Below, in pieces: positions 37,699-47,874 of a stretch of DNA of 64,000 nt. Source of the stretch: an uncultured Porphyromonadaceae bacterium (GTDB lineage Bacteria > Bacteroidota > Bacteroidia > Bacteroidales > Muribaculaceae); assembly GCA_947575235.1 (NCBI GenBank), contig CANPMT010000003.1, positions 25,079 to 89,078 of the forward strand. The letters run 5' to 3'. Position 1 is the stretch's first letter. Each line of letters starts with the position of its first letter. A program made the position numbers and the translations under genes. The notes beneath the pieces are model-generated. The model saw only the letters and a list, made by a program, of their open reading frames with translations. It searched no databases and was not told the DNA's origin.

Positions 37699-38412
37699 TT
37701 ATCGGTCGTGTTCCGTTATCAATCTTTCTTTCTCTCTTTTCTCGAGGCGCATGATCGCGGGCACGAGAAGACAGTCCTCGACGTGGCAATGGCTTTCGAG
37801 TTCCTCCTCGCATCGGTAGATGTCGTAGAGGGCGGCGTTGAGCAGGTTAATGTTGGCGTCGGTGGGGCAGTATTTTATGATGATGCTTTTCAGCTCCTTA
37901 AGCTTGGAGCCCACCTGGTCGTGGTGGTCGCTGTAGGTTGTTATTTTATAATTCTCGACCGATTCGCCTGAGAGGAGGGCCGATACGTAGGCGAATACAG
38001 TCTCATCCTCATAGTTCATATGTGTTGTGACCTCCTTGACATACTCGTCGAAGAGTTTCAGTATAAGGAACGAAACGTCGGAAGTGCGCAGCTGTATGCT
38101 GTCGAGCAGTTTGCGGCGTATGGCCGGTAGGCAGTATTCCAGGAAATAAACATGGCTCTGGCGGAGAAACTGCAGCAGGGCCTGCACGGAGATTTCGGCC
38201 GAGGAGTCGAAATTGTTATACCCGTTGACAATGAAATTCACCACGGCGAGGAAGGAGTCGCAGTCAACGCCGGAGTCTTGGCAGACCTCGGCCACGGTTT
38301 TGTCGCTGAAGCCCATGGGTATGCCGAACCGGCTCAGCACCTGTATGAGCTGGTAGTTGTCGGCAATGAGCGACACCATCTTGTCGGTAGGGTGATATTT
38401 ACGTTCAATCAT
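37699..38412 (-). CDS. Hemerythrin HHE domain-containing protein
   Basis: Spaced H/E residues: HVYFLEYCLPAIRRKL, THMNYEDETVFAYV, YSDHHDQVG, CHVEDCLLVPAI. Confidence 0.85.
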   Translation of the reverse strand: MIERKYHPTDKMVSLIADNYQLIQVLSRFGIPMGFSDKTVAEVCQDSGVDCDSFLAVVNFIVNGYNNFDSSAEISVQALLQFLRQSHVYFLEYCLPAIRRKLLDSIQLRTSDVSFLILKLFDEYVKEVTTHMNYEDETVFAYVSALLSGESVENYKITTYSDHHDQVGSKLKELKSIIIKYCPTDANINLLNAALYDIYRCEEELESHCHVEDCLLVPAIMRLEKREKERLITEHDR

Positions 38413-38443
38413 CTGTTTTTGGGTTTTATGTAAGGGTTAGAAA

Positions 38444-38520
38444 TGGCTATGTGGCGCAAGTCCGCAGACTGCGCCACTAAGAATCTTCATTATGGATCCG
38501 ACAGACCGAAGCCATAGCCA
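38444..38520 (-). promoter_or_regulatory. Structured leader upstream of hemerythrin/LuxR operon
   Basis: Outer stem tggctatg (38444-38451) / catagcca (38513-38520); inner hairpin gtggcgca (38451-38458) / tgcgccac (38470-38477). A -7-like TAACTTTG lies at 38587-38594 on the reverse strand. Confidence 0.5.
38477..38515 (-). CDS. Candidate 12-aa upstream ORF in hemerythrin operon leader (MASVCRIHNEDS*)
   Basis: ATG GCT TCG GTC TGT CGG ATC CAT AAT GAA GAT TCT TAG on the reverse strand; embedded in the leader secondary structure. Confidence 0.35.
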   Translation of the reverse strand: MASVCRIHNEDS

Positions 38521-38681
38521 AACTAACTCTAATAACTCTAATAACTAATAACTAAAAAGCTGCTTGATCGTCTACTTTTACGGTTGCAAAGTTACAACGA
38601 AAAACCATCCCCCGCAATCCCTATTAGTAGGTATATTGCAGGGGAGTGTGTTTCTGTTCATGATTTGTAAGCGGGGAGTGT

Positions 38682-39254
38682 TCAGGATTTCTTGACTGAG
38701 AATCCGAATTTCCCGATTATCTCTCCCAAAGAGAAGTATTGTCCGTGGGAGTAGGCGAGGAGGTTTGCCTGCTCGAGATTGAAGCGGCCGGTATCGGGGT
38801 CGAGGTAGCGGCTGTCGGCTCTTACGTTCACCACTTCGGATATGAACATGTCGTGAGTGCCGAGATGAGTCACAGATTTCACGCGGCATTCAATGCTGAG
38901 TGGGGATTGTTCAATCGTTGGTGATGCCACTTTCTCACCGGGGAGTGGAGTTAGTCCGGTCTCTTTCCATTTGTCGTAGTCGCGTCCGGAGCGCACCCCT
39001 GCCCAATCGGTTGCGCGAGCCATCTCAACCGTCGTGAGATTGATGGTAAACTCCATATTATTCATGATGAGCGGGTAGGAGGCTCTTTCGGGTCGTACGG
39101 AGATGAAACACATCGCCGGGTCGGAACAGATGGTTCCGGTCCATGCAATTGTGAGCATATTCCAGTTTTCAGGAGAGTCACCGCAGGTTACGAGCACAGC
39201 GGGGAGTGGATAGATCTGCGTTCCGGGACGCCAGGATACTTTTGCCATAATCAA
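38682..39254 (-). CDS. Flavin reductase family protein (FMN-binding split barrel)
   Basis: PLPAVLVTCGDSPENWNMLTIAWTGTICSDPAMCFISVRPERASYPLI; the N-terminal start is likely MAKVSW. Confidence 0.9.
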   Translation of the reverse strand: MIMAKVSWRPGTQIYPLPAVLVTCGDSPENWNMLTIAWTGTICSDPAMCFISVRPERASYPLIMNNMEFTINLTTVEMARATDWAGVRSGRDYDKWKETGLTPLPGEKVASPTIEQSPLSIECRVKSVTHLGTHDMFISEVVNVRADSRYLDPDTGRFNLEQANLLAYSHGQYFSLGEIIGKFGFSVKKS

Positions 39255-39512
39255 TATTTTTGCAAAGAAAATGGTTGCCGAGTCCGGTTATAACAGTTCC
39301 GGTTCTCTAAGGCACCCATCTTTAGAGGATACAAAGGTAGCCATTCTCCGCGGATTATACAAGATGCCGGAGTGTATCAATAAGTCGCCGGAAGTGCGCG
39401 GTTGTTACCACAATATCACGCTGACACATCTGAAACGACTTCTTTCGGTGCATCGCGCATATAAAATCAGAGTAAATATCCGTTAGATATGTATTGACAA
39501 CTCGTATAGACA

Positions 39513-41159
39513 ATGAAAGGATATATTATAATACTAATAAGCTTCTTATTGCTTGTAGGTGGCTCTTGTTCCAAAACTAAGAGAACATTGGAGAGCGTTG
39601 AGAAGGAGATGATTGATAATCCGGTTAATGCCCTTCAGACATTGATTGCCATGGACACGCTTTCTATGTCTGAATCACAAAAGTCCAGGAGAGCATTGTT
39701 ACAGGCTTATCTCGCAATCGTATGGATTATCACGACTGACATGACTCCTGCCGATTTGAATCGTTCAGTTACTGCTTTCGAAGGCCAATGCACAACCGAC
39801 GAAGTAAAATCTCTCATTATAAAATCAGAGTTTGCCAAGGCCAACGGGAATCCTGTTGTCAGATTGGAATTATTGAAAGATGCGGAGTTTCTGGCATCAC
39901 AATTAGACGATGACCAGGACTTGGCATTTGTCTATCTGTATCTGTCGCAAGTCTACCGTAACGGTTTCAATGGCTCTGTCAGTCAATACTATGCCAATAA
40001 AGCGTTGGCTCTCTTTAATAAACTGGGCTATCGGAAACAAAGTATCGATGCAAGAATGGCGATAGTGGGTGGATTGGTAGTTAGCCGGGACTATGCCACA
40101 GCACTTGATTCTTTGTTGGCAATGGAAAGCGATGTGCAGGCATACTCAACTAATAGTTATAAGGAATATTTCCGTGATACGCTCGCCCGGGCTTTATCTG
40201 AAAATAATAGAAGTGAAGAAGCTATAGAAATCTGGCGAGGTATTATAGATGTGGACAATACCACCTCAAATATTCTTGCTCATTGGGCGAATGCCTATCT
40301 TTATACCAACCAACCAGACAGTGCGGAAATACTCATAAATAAAGCAATTGTTCTACCGCACAATTCCTCAGATGAATACCTTTGCCGCAATGTCCAGTAT
40401 GCGATTGTGGAACGACTGGGACGCAGAGCTGAACTCCCTCATATAGACAGCCTAAGAAGCAAGGCAGCCCATGCAGACTACTATGAACGTAAAATTGAAG
40501 AATCAAGTCTGGCTCTTAACGAGAAGTATGAATCTGTAACCAGCTCTGCGTGGAAAGAGATAGAGAGTGCGAAGAACCGAGCCCTCATAATATTTTTCGT
40601 TTTCACAATCCTTTTGCTGGTGATGATTGGTGGCATCCTCTTTTATCGAAAACGTACGCAATTGTTGAAGGTGGAAAATGAGAACAATCTTCTGAAACTT
40701 CAGAAGATTGAGCATAATATGTTTGAGAACGAACGTAAGCATAATGAAGTCTCCGAAAAAATTGCCGCCTTATTCAAGTCCAGATTCAACACCATTGATC
40801 AGCTCGCTTCTGCATATTTTGAATGCAAGGAGACCAGGCAGGAACAGAAACGTATTTTCGGAGAAGCCAAATCGGTCATAGACGCATTTGGATCCAATGA
40901 ATCATTGCGTGAGCTGGAAGAAATAGTCAACACCTCGAATGACAACCTTATGTTGTCATTCGACACCGACTTCCCAAAGCTTTCCATCTCACAGCGAAAG
41001 CTCGCACTATTTATCTTCTGCGGCCTGTCACTGCAATCAATAAGTGTTTTCTTGGGGACAGACTTGCGTAACCTCTACGTATATAAATCGCGTCTAAAGA
41101 ACCTCATCTCAAAAAGTGACAGTCTGAAAAAGGAGATATATCTGAGTTATTTCTCATAA
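39513..41159 (+). CDS. Lipoprotein/TPR-like membrane-anchored protein with C-terminal HTH-like region
   Basis: Lipobox-like LLLVGGSCSK; TPR-like helical repeats; single TM RALIIFFVFTILLLVMIGGILFY; coiled-coil; C-term LSISQRKLALFIFCGLSLQSISVFLGTDLRNLYVYKSRLKNLI. Confidence 0.75.
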   Translation: MKGYIIILISFLLLVGGSCSKTKRTLESVEKEMIDNPVNALQTLIAMDTLSMSESQKSRRALLQAYLAIVWIITTDMTPADLNRSVTAFEGQCTTDEVKSLIIKSEFAKANGNPVVRLELLKDAEFLASQLDDDQDLAFVYLYLSQVYRNGFNGSVSQYYANKALALFNKLGYRKQSIDARMAIVGGLVVSRDYATALDSLLAMESDVQAYSTNSYKEYFRDTLARALSENNRSEEAIEIWRGIIDVDNTTSNILAHWANAYLYTNQPDSAEILINKAIVLPHNSSDEYLCRNVQYAIVERLGRRAELPHIDSLRSKAAHADYYERKIEESSLALNEKYESVTSSAWKEIESAKNRALIIFFVFTILLLVMIGGILFYRKRTQLLKVENENNLLKLQKIEHNMFENERKHNEVSEKIAALFKSRFNTIDQLASAYFECKETRQEQKRIFGEAKSVIDAFGSNESLRELEEIVNTSNDNLMLSFDTDFPKLSISQRKLALFIFCGLSLQSISVFLGTDLRNLYVYKSRLKNLISKSDSLKKEIYLSYFS

Positions 41160-41339
41160 ATTGCCCACTGGTTGGGTGATGTAAGATTATTGATTTTTAT
41201 ATACTTGAATATTAGCTGTTTAAATCAATAAATGTAAGGTGTTGTAGTTTGTGGTCAGCCGTATTTCGGGTAATTTTGCAGAGTAATTCTAACCGAAAAA
41301 CGTATGAGGCAAAACCTAAAACAAACTTCAACTGATATG

Positions 41340-44138
41340 ATTAAAAAGTTTCTAACTTTGGCTCTGATGCTCATCTGCATCTGCATAGCCAACGCACAAC
41401 AGCCACTGCCGCTCAATCCGGAGGTGAAGCATGGAGTGCTGCCCAATGGGTTGACTTACTACATCCTTCACAACGAACATCCTCAGAACCGTGCCAATTT
41501 CTATATTGCGCAGAAAGTCGGTTCTGCATTGGAGACGCCTGAGCAATATGGACTGGCTCACTTCTTGGAGCACATGGCGTTCAACGGTACCAAGCACTAT
41601 CCCGGTGACTCGATGTTGCGTTACCTTGAATCGAATGGTATAAGGTTCGGCGCAGATGTCAATGCCTATACCGACTATGAGGAAACGGTGTATAACATCG
41701 ACAATGTTCCTACGACAAATGTGGCACTTATGGACAGTGTACTGCTTTGTCTGCGCGACTGGAGTTGCGACCTTCTGCTTGAAGATAAGGAGATTGATGC
41801 CGAGCGTAAGGTGATTCAGGAGGAGTGGCGTATGCGCAACGACCCTAATCATCGCTTCCGTGTGGCAATGGCGCCAGTAATCTTTTCAGAACCACAATAC
41901 CAGTTGACTCCAATCGGTACGATGGATGTTGTAATGAACTTTCCCTACAAGGCACTTCGCGACTACTATCACAAGTGGTATCGCCCCGACCAGCAGGGTA
42001 TTATCGTAGTGGGGGATTTCGATGCAGCCGAGATGGAAAAGAAAGTCATCGCCACATTCTCCGACGTACCGATGCCGGAGAATGCCGCAGCACGTGAATA
42101 TGTAAAAGTAAGCGATAATGAACAACCGTTATTCTTCGCATTCGAGGATCCGGAACTAAAAAGCGGGCGCGTGGATTTCCAAGTGAAATTTGACAAGATA
42201 CCTCTTGAATACCAGAACACTGATATTGCCTTCATAAATTATTTAATTCAAGAGATACTGGCTGAGATGATTAACAACCGACTGTATGAACACAGTCAGG
42301 ATGCTGATTGCCGCTATGCCAATGCAGGGGTATATTTCACTGATATGTATCCATCAAAGACTAAGGGTATTTTCAATGTCGCGGCTATAGCCAAAGATGA
42401 TGAAATAAGTGCTTTTGAAGATGCTTTTGCCATTGTCGCAAGAGCCTGTGCCACTGGATTCACCCAATCGGAACTTGATCGTGCAATCGCAGAAATACAA
42501 GCGCAGTATGATAAACGATACAATGAAAGGAACAATACAAATACTTCTGTCGTAGCCAAAGAACTCATCAATGCATTCAAAGACCGCACACCGGCCATGG
42601 GAATTGAAGCTGAGAGAGACTTTTTCAACAATATCATAGTTCAGATTCCTCTCCAAGGCTATAATCAGGCTGTCGCGCAAGTCATTACTCCTAATAATCA
42701 GGTGCTACTCATCCAGCAACAGAAAAAGGAGGGAAAGAGATTACCTGAAAAAGGTGCAGCTCTCGCATTGGTCAATGATGTTTTGAGTCGGCAATATGAG
42801 GCATATGCCGATGAGACAATCACCGACCCTCTGATTGAAAACCTCCCGGCCAAAGGGAGTATCAAGGAAATAAAGGAAGGGAAGTTCGGCACAACTGAAT
42901 TTCTGCTCTCAAATGGGGTGAAGGTCATTGTGAAGCCTACTGATTACAAAGAGGACGAGATTCTGTTCCAGGCATTCAAGGATGGAGGGGCAGCCTCATA
43001 TCCGGTAAGCGAAGCGAATAACGTGCTTCTCTTGGGGAATGCTTTTCAGCTCTCCGATATGGGCAAATTCGACCAAAAGAAACTTTACCGTTATCTGACG
43101 GGGAAAACTGTCGGACTTGGATATGGTGTCGGTCAGTTCTCAAATTATTTCCAAGGGAATTCTACAGTCAAGGATCTTCCGACATTGATGGAGCTGATCT
43201 ATACAGCCTTTACCAACATCAACCCTAACGAAGAGACCTACGATAGTTTTATTTCCAGAATTATACCTCAATATGAGGCAGCTGAGAAATCACCCGAATT
43301 CATTTTTGAGCAACACAAGCAGAACGCCACCTACGGCAACAATCCACTTACGCAAGTAGTCACGGCCGATGTGATGCGTGGAGCTGACTATACCAGGATA
43401 CTGCAACTCTATAGAGAGTCAGTGGCAGAACCATCCGATTATACCTTCCTGTTCACCGGCAATGTGGATGTAGATGCCATTAAACCGTTGTTGGAACAGT
43501 ATATCGCTACCCTTCCACTCTCTGGTGAACAACCAAAAAGCGTTTCAGTCACTCCAATTGAAAACCCCGAAGGGGAGGTGGTTGACAACTTCACCATAGA
43601 GATGTCTGCCCCGGCAGATTGGCTATATGGATTTTACAGCGATGACAATCTCAAAGCCTCAATAGAGAATGATGTGAAAGTGTCGCTTGTGGGAGATATA
43701 CTTGGAATACTTTATCATGACATTCTCCGTGAGAAAGAGGGTGGGGTCTATAGTCCTCAGGTTGGTTCAACATATAATATAAGCACTGGCAGATGGAACC
43801 TTGTCTACTTTCTCCAGACCAATGAAGGACAGTCAGCGCAGATGCTGCAGCTCGCAGACGAATTGTTTGTCAATCTGTTGAAAGATGGAGCTACCCCCGA
43901 GCAATTCAACCGTATGAAAAGTGCGATGCTGTCGCAGTATGAAAATTCCATCCGTACCAATTCATATTGGCACAACAATATCCGGATATATGAAATGCTT
44001 GACCTTGACCTTATCACAAAACATCGTGAGGCTATTGAGAATCTAACTCTTGAAGAGTTCAATGATTTCATGCGTACACTTTATGACGGTAAAAACCGTA
44101 TTCAGGTGAATATGCACGGAGTCGAAGGACAATCTTAG
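41340..44138 (+). CDS. M16 family (insulinase/pitrilysin) zinc peptidase, secreted
   Basis: Signal peptide from MIKKFLTLALMLICICIANAQ; HFLEHMAFNGTKHYPGDS HxxEH motif; duplicated M16 halves. The track ORF starts at 41304. Confidence 0.95.
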   Translation: MKKFLTLALMLICICIANAQQPLPLNPEVKHGVLPNGLTYYILHNEHPQNRANFYIAQKVGSALETPEQYGLAHFLEHMAFNGTKHYPGDSMLRYLESNGIRFGADVNAYTDYEETVYNIDNVPTTNVALMDSVLLCLRDWSCDLLLEDKEIDAERKVIQEEWRMRNDPNHRFRVAMAPVIFSEPQYQLTPIGTMDVVMNFPYKALRDYYHKWYRPDQQGIIVVGDFDAAEMEKKVIATFSDVPMPENAAAREYVKVSDNEQPLFFAFEDPELKSGRVDFQVKFDKIPLEYQNTDIAFINYLIQEILAEMINNRLYEHSQDADCRYANAGVYFTDMYPSKTKGIFNVAAIAKDDEISAFEDAFAIVARACATGFTQSELDRAIAEIQAQYDKRYNERNNTNTSVVAKELINAFKDRTPAMGIEAERDFFNNIIVQIPLQGYNQAVAQVITPNNQVLLIQQQKKEGKRLPEKGAALALVNDVLSRQYEAYADETITDPLIENLPAKGSIKEIKEGKFGTTEFLLSNGVKVIVKPTDYKEDEILFQAFKDGGAASYPVSEANNVLLLGNAFQLSDMGKFDQKKLYRYLTGKTVGLGYGVGQFSNYFQGNSTVKDLPTLMELIYTAFTNINPNEETYDSFISRIIPQYEAAEKSPEFIFEQHKQNATYGNNPLTQVVTADVMRGADYTRILQLYRESVAEPSDYTFLFTGNVDVDAIKPLLEQYIATLPLSGEQPKSVSVTPIENPEGEVVDNFTIEMSAPADWLYGFYSDDNLKASIENDVKVSLVGDILGILYHDILREKEGGVYSPQVGSTYNISTGRWNLVYFLQTNEGQSAQMLQLADELFVNLLKDGATPEQFNRMKSAMLSQYENSIRTNSYWHNNIRIYEMLDLDLITKHREAIENLTLEEFNDFMRTLYDGKNRIQVNMHGVEGQS

Positions 44139-45616
44139 AATTTATAGCTCAGCATGAGGGAGAGGGCCGAGGAGTGGGAATGTACGTCGGCGTAGTAATG
44201 ATAATGTGAGGTGCGGACGTAGTTGGTGAAGAGGGCGGTGGCGTAGAGATGGCGCCAGAGGCGGAAATCGGCGCGTACCTCCGTCATGTTGAGCGAGGCC
44301 ACTGATTTGTCGCCCATGGCGTTGAGCGTGCGGAAGTCAACAAGACGCAGGTCAGTGCCAAGAGGATACCCTTTCCAGGTGAAGAGCCTGAAATAATTGT
44401 GCGAGAGGGATATGGCGATACGGCTCTTGTCGAACTCAAGATTGAACCCTCCCTTGAGAGAGAATCCCGACGCCCAGTTGTAATTGCGTTCGTCGGTCTG
44501 GTAATGGTCGGATAGAATCGAGCCGAGCAATATTCCGTTGGCATGCGCGTAGAGGTCGAACACCCATTTCCTCATCTCAACGCCGCGATATAGAAATCCC
44601 GCTCCCACACAGGCCGGTATGCCTAATTTGAACGGCACCTTCTTAAGGTCGCCGATAGTGTCACTGTCGTAGAAATCGAAATGCTGATACAGACCGATGC
44701 TCCCCTGTGAGGCGAAATTGTCAAACAACTCACGTGCCAGGAGGCGTCCTTTGATCTCAACCTGCGTAAGAAGCGGCTGGGTCTTCATGACCTGAAGCTG
44801 CGCCTTGAAGGTGAAGTAATCATAAGGCTTTGTCGATTTCACCTCGAAACGGTCGCCATACTCCGCATCAACCTGAATGGCCACCCCCTGGTGATTGTCG
44901 CGATATTTGCTGTTGTAGACCAGAAACTTATATCCGAGCGAGGCCCGCAGCGCGAAAGCGGGCGAGCCGAACTGTCGCCCCATGGTGGGACGCACGCGCC
45001 ACATGTCGCCAGTGACGAGACGGTTTATACCACGCATCGGCGATATTATGAAGGCCGCCAACTCACGGCCGGCACGTTCAACGCCGCGCGAACGGTCGTC
45101 GAGCACGGCATCTGACGAGCGGTAGAAAATCTCGCCCAATGCCGCGCCTCCGATAGGGGTGGCGATGAAATCATTTGTCGAGGGGTATTCCCGCTCCATG
45201 AACACCTCCCACATGCCGCTCCCCGCGATGGCGAATAGTTCCGACTGCCAGAAATTGAAGCCGTTGGAACGTCCGGCATTGAAATACAGACTGCCGTTAT
45301 AGGGATGAAGGAATGTGTTGGTGCCGAGTTTGTCATTGTCCCATTTGAAGCCTGAGGTGATGTTGCGTTTCATCGAGCTCCAAGAGATATAGGCGAAGTC
45401 CCCCTTCTGCACATAGCGGTCGAACGCCCAGAGCCCCATATTGAAACCGAACACCTCCGCGGCGGCCCTCCAGAAATGACGTTTCTCCATACGGACAACG
45501 TCAGTTGAATCCGGAGGTGCCGAGGGGAAGGAATGAAGCTTTATGGGAATCTGTCCCAGACAGCCGATAACTGCGGCAATTGTGAATATGAGGGATAATA
45601 ATGCTCTACGCATGGA
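44135..45616 (-). CDS. DUF3943-like outer-membrane-associated protein
   Basis: Signal peptide MRRALLSLIFTIAAVIGCLGQ; GSGMWEVFMEREYPSTNDFIATPIGGAALGEIFYRSSDAVLDD motif. The track ORF extends to 45709. Confidence 0.75.
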   Translation of the reverse strand, partial: SMRRALLSLIFTIAAVIGCLGQIPIKLHSFPSAPPDSTDVVRMEKRHFWRAAAEVFGFNMGLWAFDRYVQKGDFAYISWSSMKRNITSGFKWDNDKLGTNTFLHPYNGSLYFNAGRSNGFNFWQSELFAIAGSGMWEVFMEREYPSTNDFIATPIGGAALGEIFYRSSDAVLDDRSRGVERAGRELAAFIISPMRGINRLVTGDMWRVRPTMGRQFGSPAFALRASLGYKFLVYNSKYRDNHQGVAIQVDAEYGDRFEVKSTKPYDYFTFKAQLQVMKTQPLLTQVEIKGRLLARELFDNFASQGSIGLYQHFDFYDSDTIGDLKKVPFKLGIPACVGAGFLYRGVEMRKWVFDLYAHANGILLGSILSDHYQTDERNYNWASGFSLKGGFNLEFDKSRIAISLSHNYFRLFTWKGYPLGTDLRLVDFRTLNAMGDKSVASLNMTEVRADFRLWRHLYATALFTNYVRTSHYHYYADVHSHSSALSLMLSYKF

Positions 45617-45655
45617 AAGAATATAGATATAAGTGGAATTTGTTATCTCAACAAA

Positions 45656-45691
45656 AAAATCCGGCGTATGGTTTGCCATACACCGGATTTT
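45656..45691 (-). terminator. Terminator downstream of the phosphoglucomutase gene
   Basis: aaaatccggcgtatgg-tttg-ccatacaccggatttt (one mismatch/wobble). Confidence 0.7.
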
Positions 45692-45727
45692 CATCAATAA
45701 AAAAAACAATTAATATGAAAAAGTTGA

Positions 45728-47479
45728 TTATTTCACGCCGAGATCTGCGAGAACTTTCTCAATCTTCTCCTCAGCCTTAACGACTGTCTCCTCATACTTG
45801 TCGGTCGACTCGAGATTCTCGCGTACCTCGACATAGAACTTGATCTTAGGCTCTGTGCCTGAGGGGCGTACAGAAACCTTGTCGCCGGCCTCGGTGAAGA
45901 ATTGGAGCACGTTGGAGGTGGTGGGGAAGTTCATCTTCTCAACCTCGCCGGTCTTGAGATTGCGGCAGTTGAGGTCGGAGTAATCCTTGATGGTCACGAT
46001 AGGTGAGCCTGCAAGTTCCTTGGGAGGATTCTCGCGGAAATTCTTCATCATGGCCACGATTTCTTCGGCACCGGTCTTGCCCGGGCGAACCACGCTCACG
46101 CCACGCTCGCGAGAGAAGCCATACTCCATATAGATATCCTTGAGCAGGTCATAGAGGGTCATGCCCTTCTCGGCAGCCCATGCAGCGATCTCACACATCA
46201 GGGTGATTGATGAAACGGCATCCTTGTCGCGTACGAAAGTCTCGGGGAGGAAGCCGTAGCTCTCCTCGCCGCCGCCGAGATAACGCTCTTTCCCTTCGAG
46301 ATTGCGCATTACGTCAGCAATCCACTTGAAGCCGGTGAAGCAGTCGTAGCAGGTCACATTGTTAGCCTCTGCGATGCGCTTGATGGTCTCGGTGGTGACG
46401 ATGGTCTTCACGCAATACTCCTTGCCGGTGAGTTTGCCGAGCTCGCGGTTGCGTGTGATGAGATAATAGAGGAAGATCATGACAATCTGGTTGCCATTGA
46501 CAAGCTGATACTCACCCTTGCCGTCGCGAACCACGAGACCGATACGGTCAGAGTCGGGGTCGGAAGCCACAACGATGCTTGCGCCTGTCTCCTTGGCCTT
46601 GGCAACCGCCATAGCCATAGCCTCGGCATTCTCAGGGTTGGGAGACGCCACTGTGGGGAAGTCGCCGCTCTGGACATCCTGCTCCGGCACATGGATCACA
46701 TTCTCGAAGCCCCATTTTTTGAGAGAATCGAAAATCAGCATACCACCTGTGCCGTGGATCGGGGTGTAGACAATCTTCATGTCGGCATGCTTCTTGTCAG
46801 CCTCAGGTGAGAGGGAGAGAGTCTTGATATCGTCGAGATACTGCTCGTCGATCTCCTTGCCGATAATCTGGATAAGGTCTTTGTTAGGGGTGAACTTGAT
46901 CTGGTCGACCGAAGTGATGGCGTTGACATAAGCGATAGTCTCCACATCGTGGGGGGCGATCATCTGAGCGCCGTCGCTCCAGTAAGCCTTGTAGCCGTTA
47001 TACTCCTTCGGGTTGTGGCTTGCAGTCACCATTACGCCGCTCTGGGTGCCGAGTTTGCGGATGGTGTAAGATACCTCCGGCACGGGGCGGCAAGACTCGA
47101 AGAGGTAAACCTTTATGCCGTTTGCAGAGAAGATGTCGGCTGCGAGTTCGGCAAACTTGCGGGAGTTGTTGCGCACGTCATGGCCGATTACAACCGAGAT
47201 CTGGGGCTCCTCCTTGAACACCTCGTTGAGGTAGTTGGCCAGACCCTGGGTAGCGGCACCCACGGTATAGATGTTCATACGGTTTGAGCCGGCACCCATG
47301 ATGCCGCGCAGACCGCCTGTTCCGAATTCAAGGTCTTTATAGAAAGCGTCGATGAGAGCGGTTTTGTCGTCAGAGTCGAGCATAGCCTGGACTGCGGCGC
47401 GGGTTTCAGCGTCATACTGGGGACCGAGCCATTTTTCCGCCTTTTCCTTGACGGTTTTCAATAATTCGTCGTTGTTCAT
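45728..47479 (-). CDS. Phospho-sugar mutase (phosphoglucomutase/phosphomannomutase)
   Basis: FGTGGLRGIMGAGSNRMN; VMVTASHNPKEYNGYKAYW; ASDPDSDRIG; GGGEESYGFL; VRPSGTEPKIKFYVEV. The track ORF extends to 47512. Confidence 0.95.
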   Translation of the reverse strand: MNNDELLKTVKEKAEKWLGPQYDAETRAAVQAMLDSDDKTALIDAFYKDLEFGTGGLRGIMGAGSNRMNIYTVGAATQGLANYLNEVFKEEPQISVVIGHDVRNNSRKFAELAADIFSANGIKVYLFESCRPVPEVSYTIRKLGTQSGVMVTASHNPKEYNGYKAYWSDGAQMIAPHDVETIAYVNAITSVDQIKFTPNKDLIQIIGKEIDEQYLDDIKTLSLSPEADKKHADMKIVYTPIHGTGGMLIFDSLKKWGFENVIHVPEQDVQSGDFPTVASPNPENAEAMAMAVAKAKETGASIVVASDPDSDRIGLVVRDGKGEYQLVNGNQIVMIFLYYLITRNRELGKLTGKEYCVKTIVTTETIKRIAEANNVTCYDCFTGFKWIADVMRNLEGKERYLGGGEESYGFLPETFVRDKDAVSSITLMCEIAAWAAEKGMTLYDLLKDIYMEYGFSRERGVSVVRPGKTGAEEIVAMMKNFRENPPKELAGSPIVTIKDYSDLNCRNLKTGEVEKMNFPTTSNVLQFFTEAGDKVSVRPSGTEPKIKFYVEVRENLESTDKYEETVVKAEEKIEKVLADLGVK

Positions 47480-47775
47480 TTTTCTTGTATATAATTGGGT
47501 TATTTGGTTCAACCGGTTATTTTTAAGTAGTTAACAATTCGCATCGGGGGGCTCCCCGGTGTAAGAGGAGGGAGCTATTGTGACTGTGTGATTCACAAAC
47601 TAAACGCAAAGCTAATCAAAAAAGCTGAAAAACGAAAGTTAAATATACAAAAAAAGTGCCGTATAAGATAGAAACCCCTGAATTCACGCATCTGAATTGT
47701 CCATCTGAAAAGCTGCATTCAGATGTGTGGGGGTATGAAAAATCAAAATGGAGAGGATGAAATTGGGGTTGACAC

Positions 47776-47806
47776 TTTGGGAGATTATGGAAAAGTATTA
47801 AATTTG
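47776..47806 (+). promoter_or_regulatory. Putative promoter for the yicC operon
   Basis: TTTG (47776-47779) - 19 nt - TAAATTTG (47799-47806). Confidence 0.6.
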
Positions 47807-47874
47807 CAAATTAAAACCATAATCCTCCTGAATCGGGAGGTAGTCCCAATAGTAAAGGAGATAACCCAAGAGAT

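Noticed and set aside
38520-38570. Simple repeats aataactctaataactaataactaa (also similar at 2510-2525)
   Set aside because: Short AT-rich degenerate sequence; not enough to call a repeat family.
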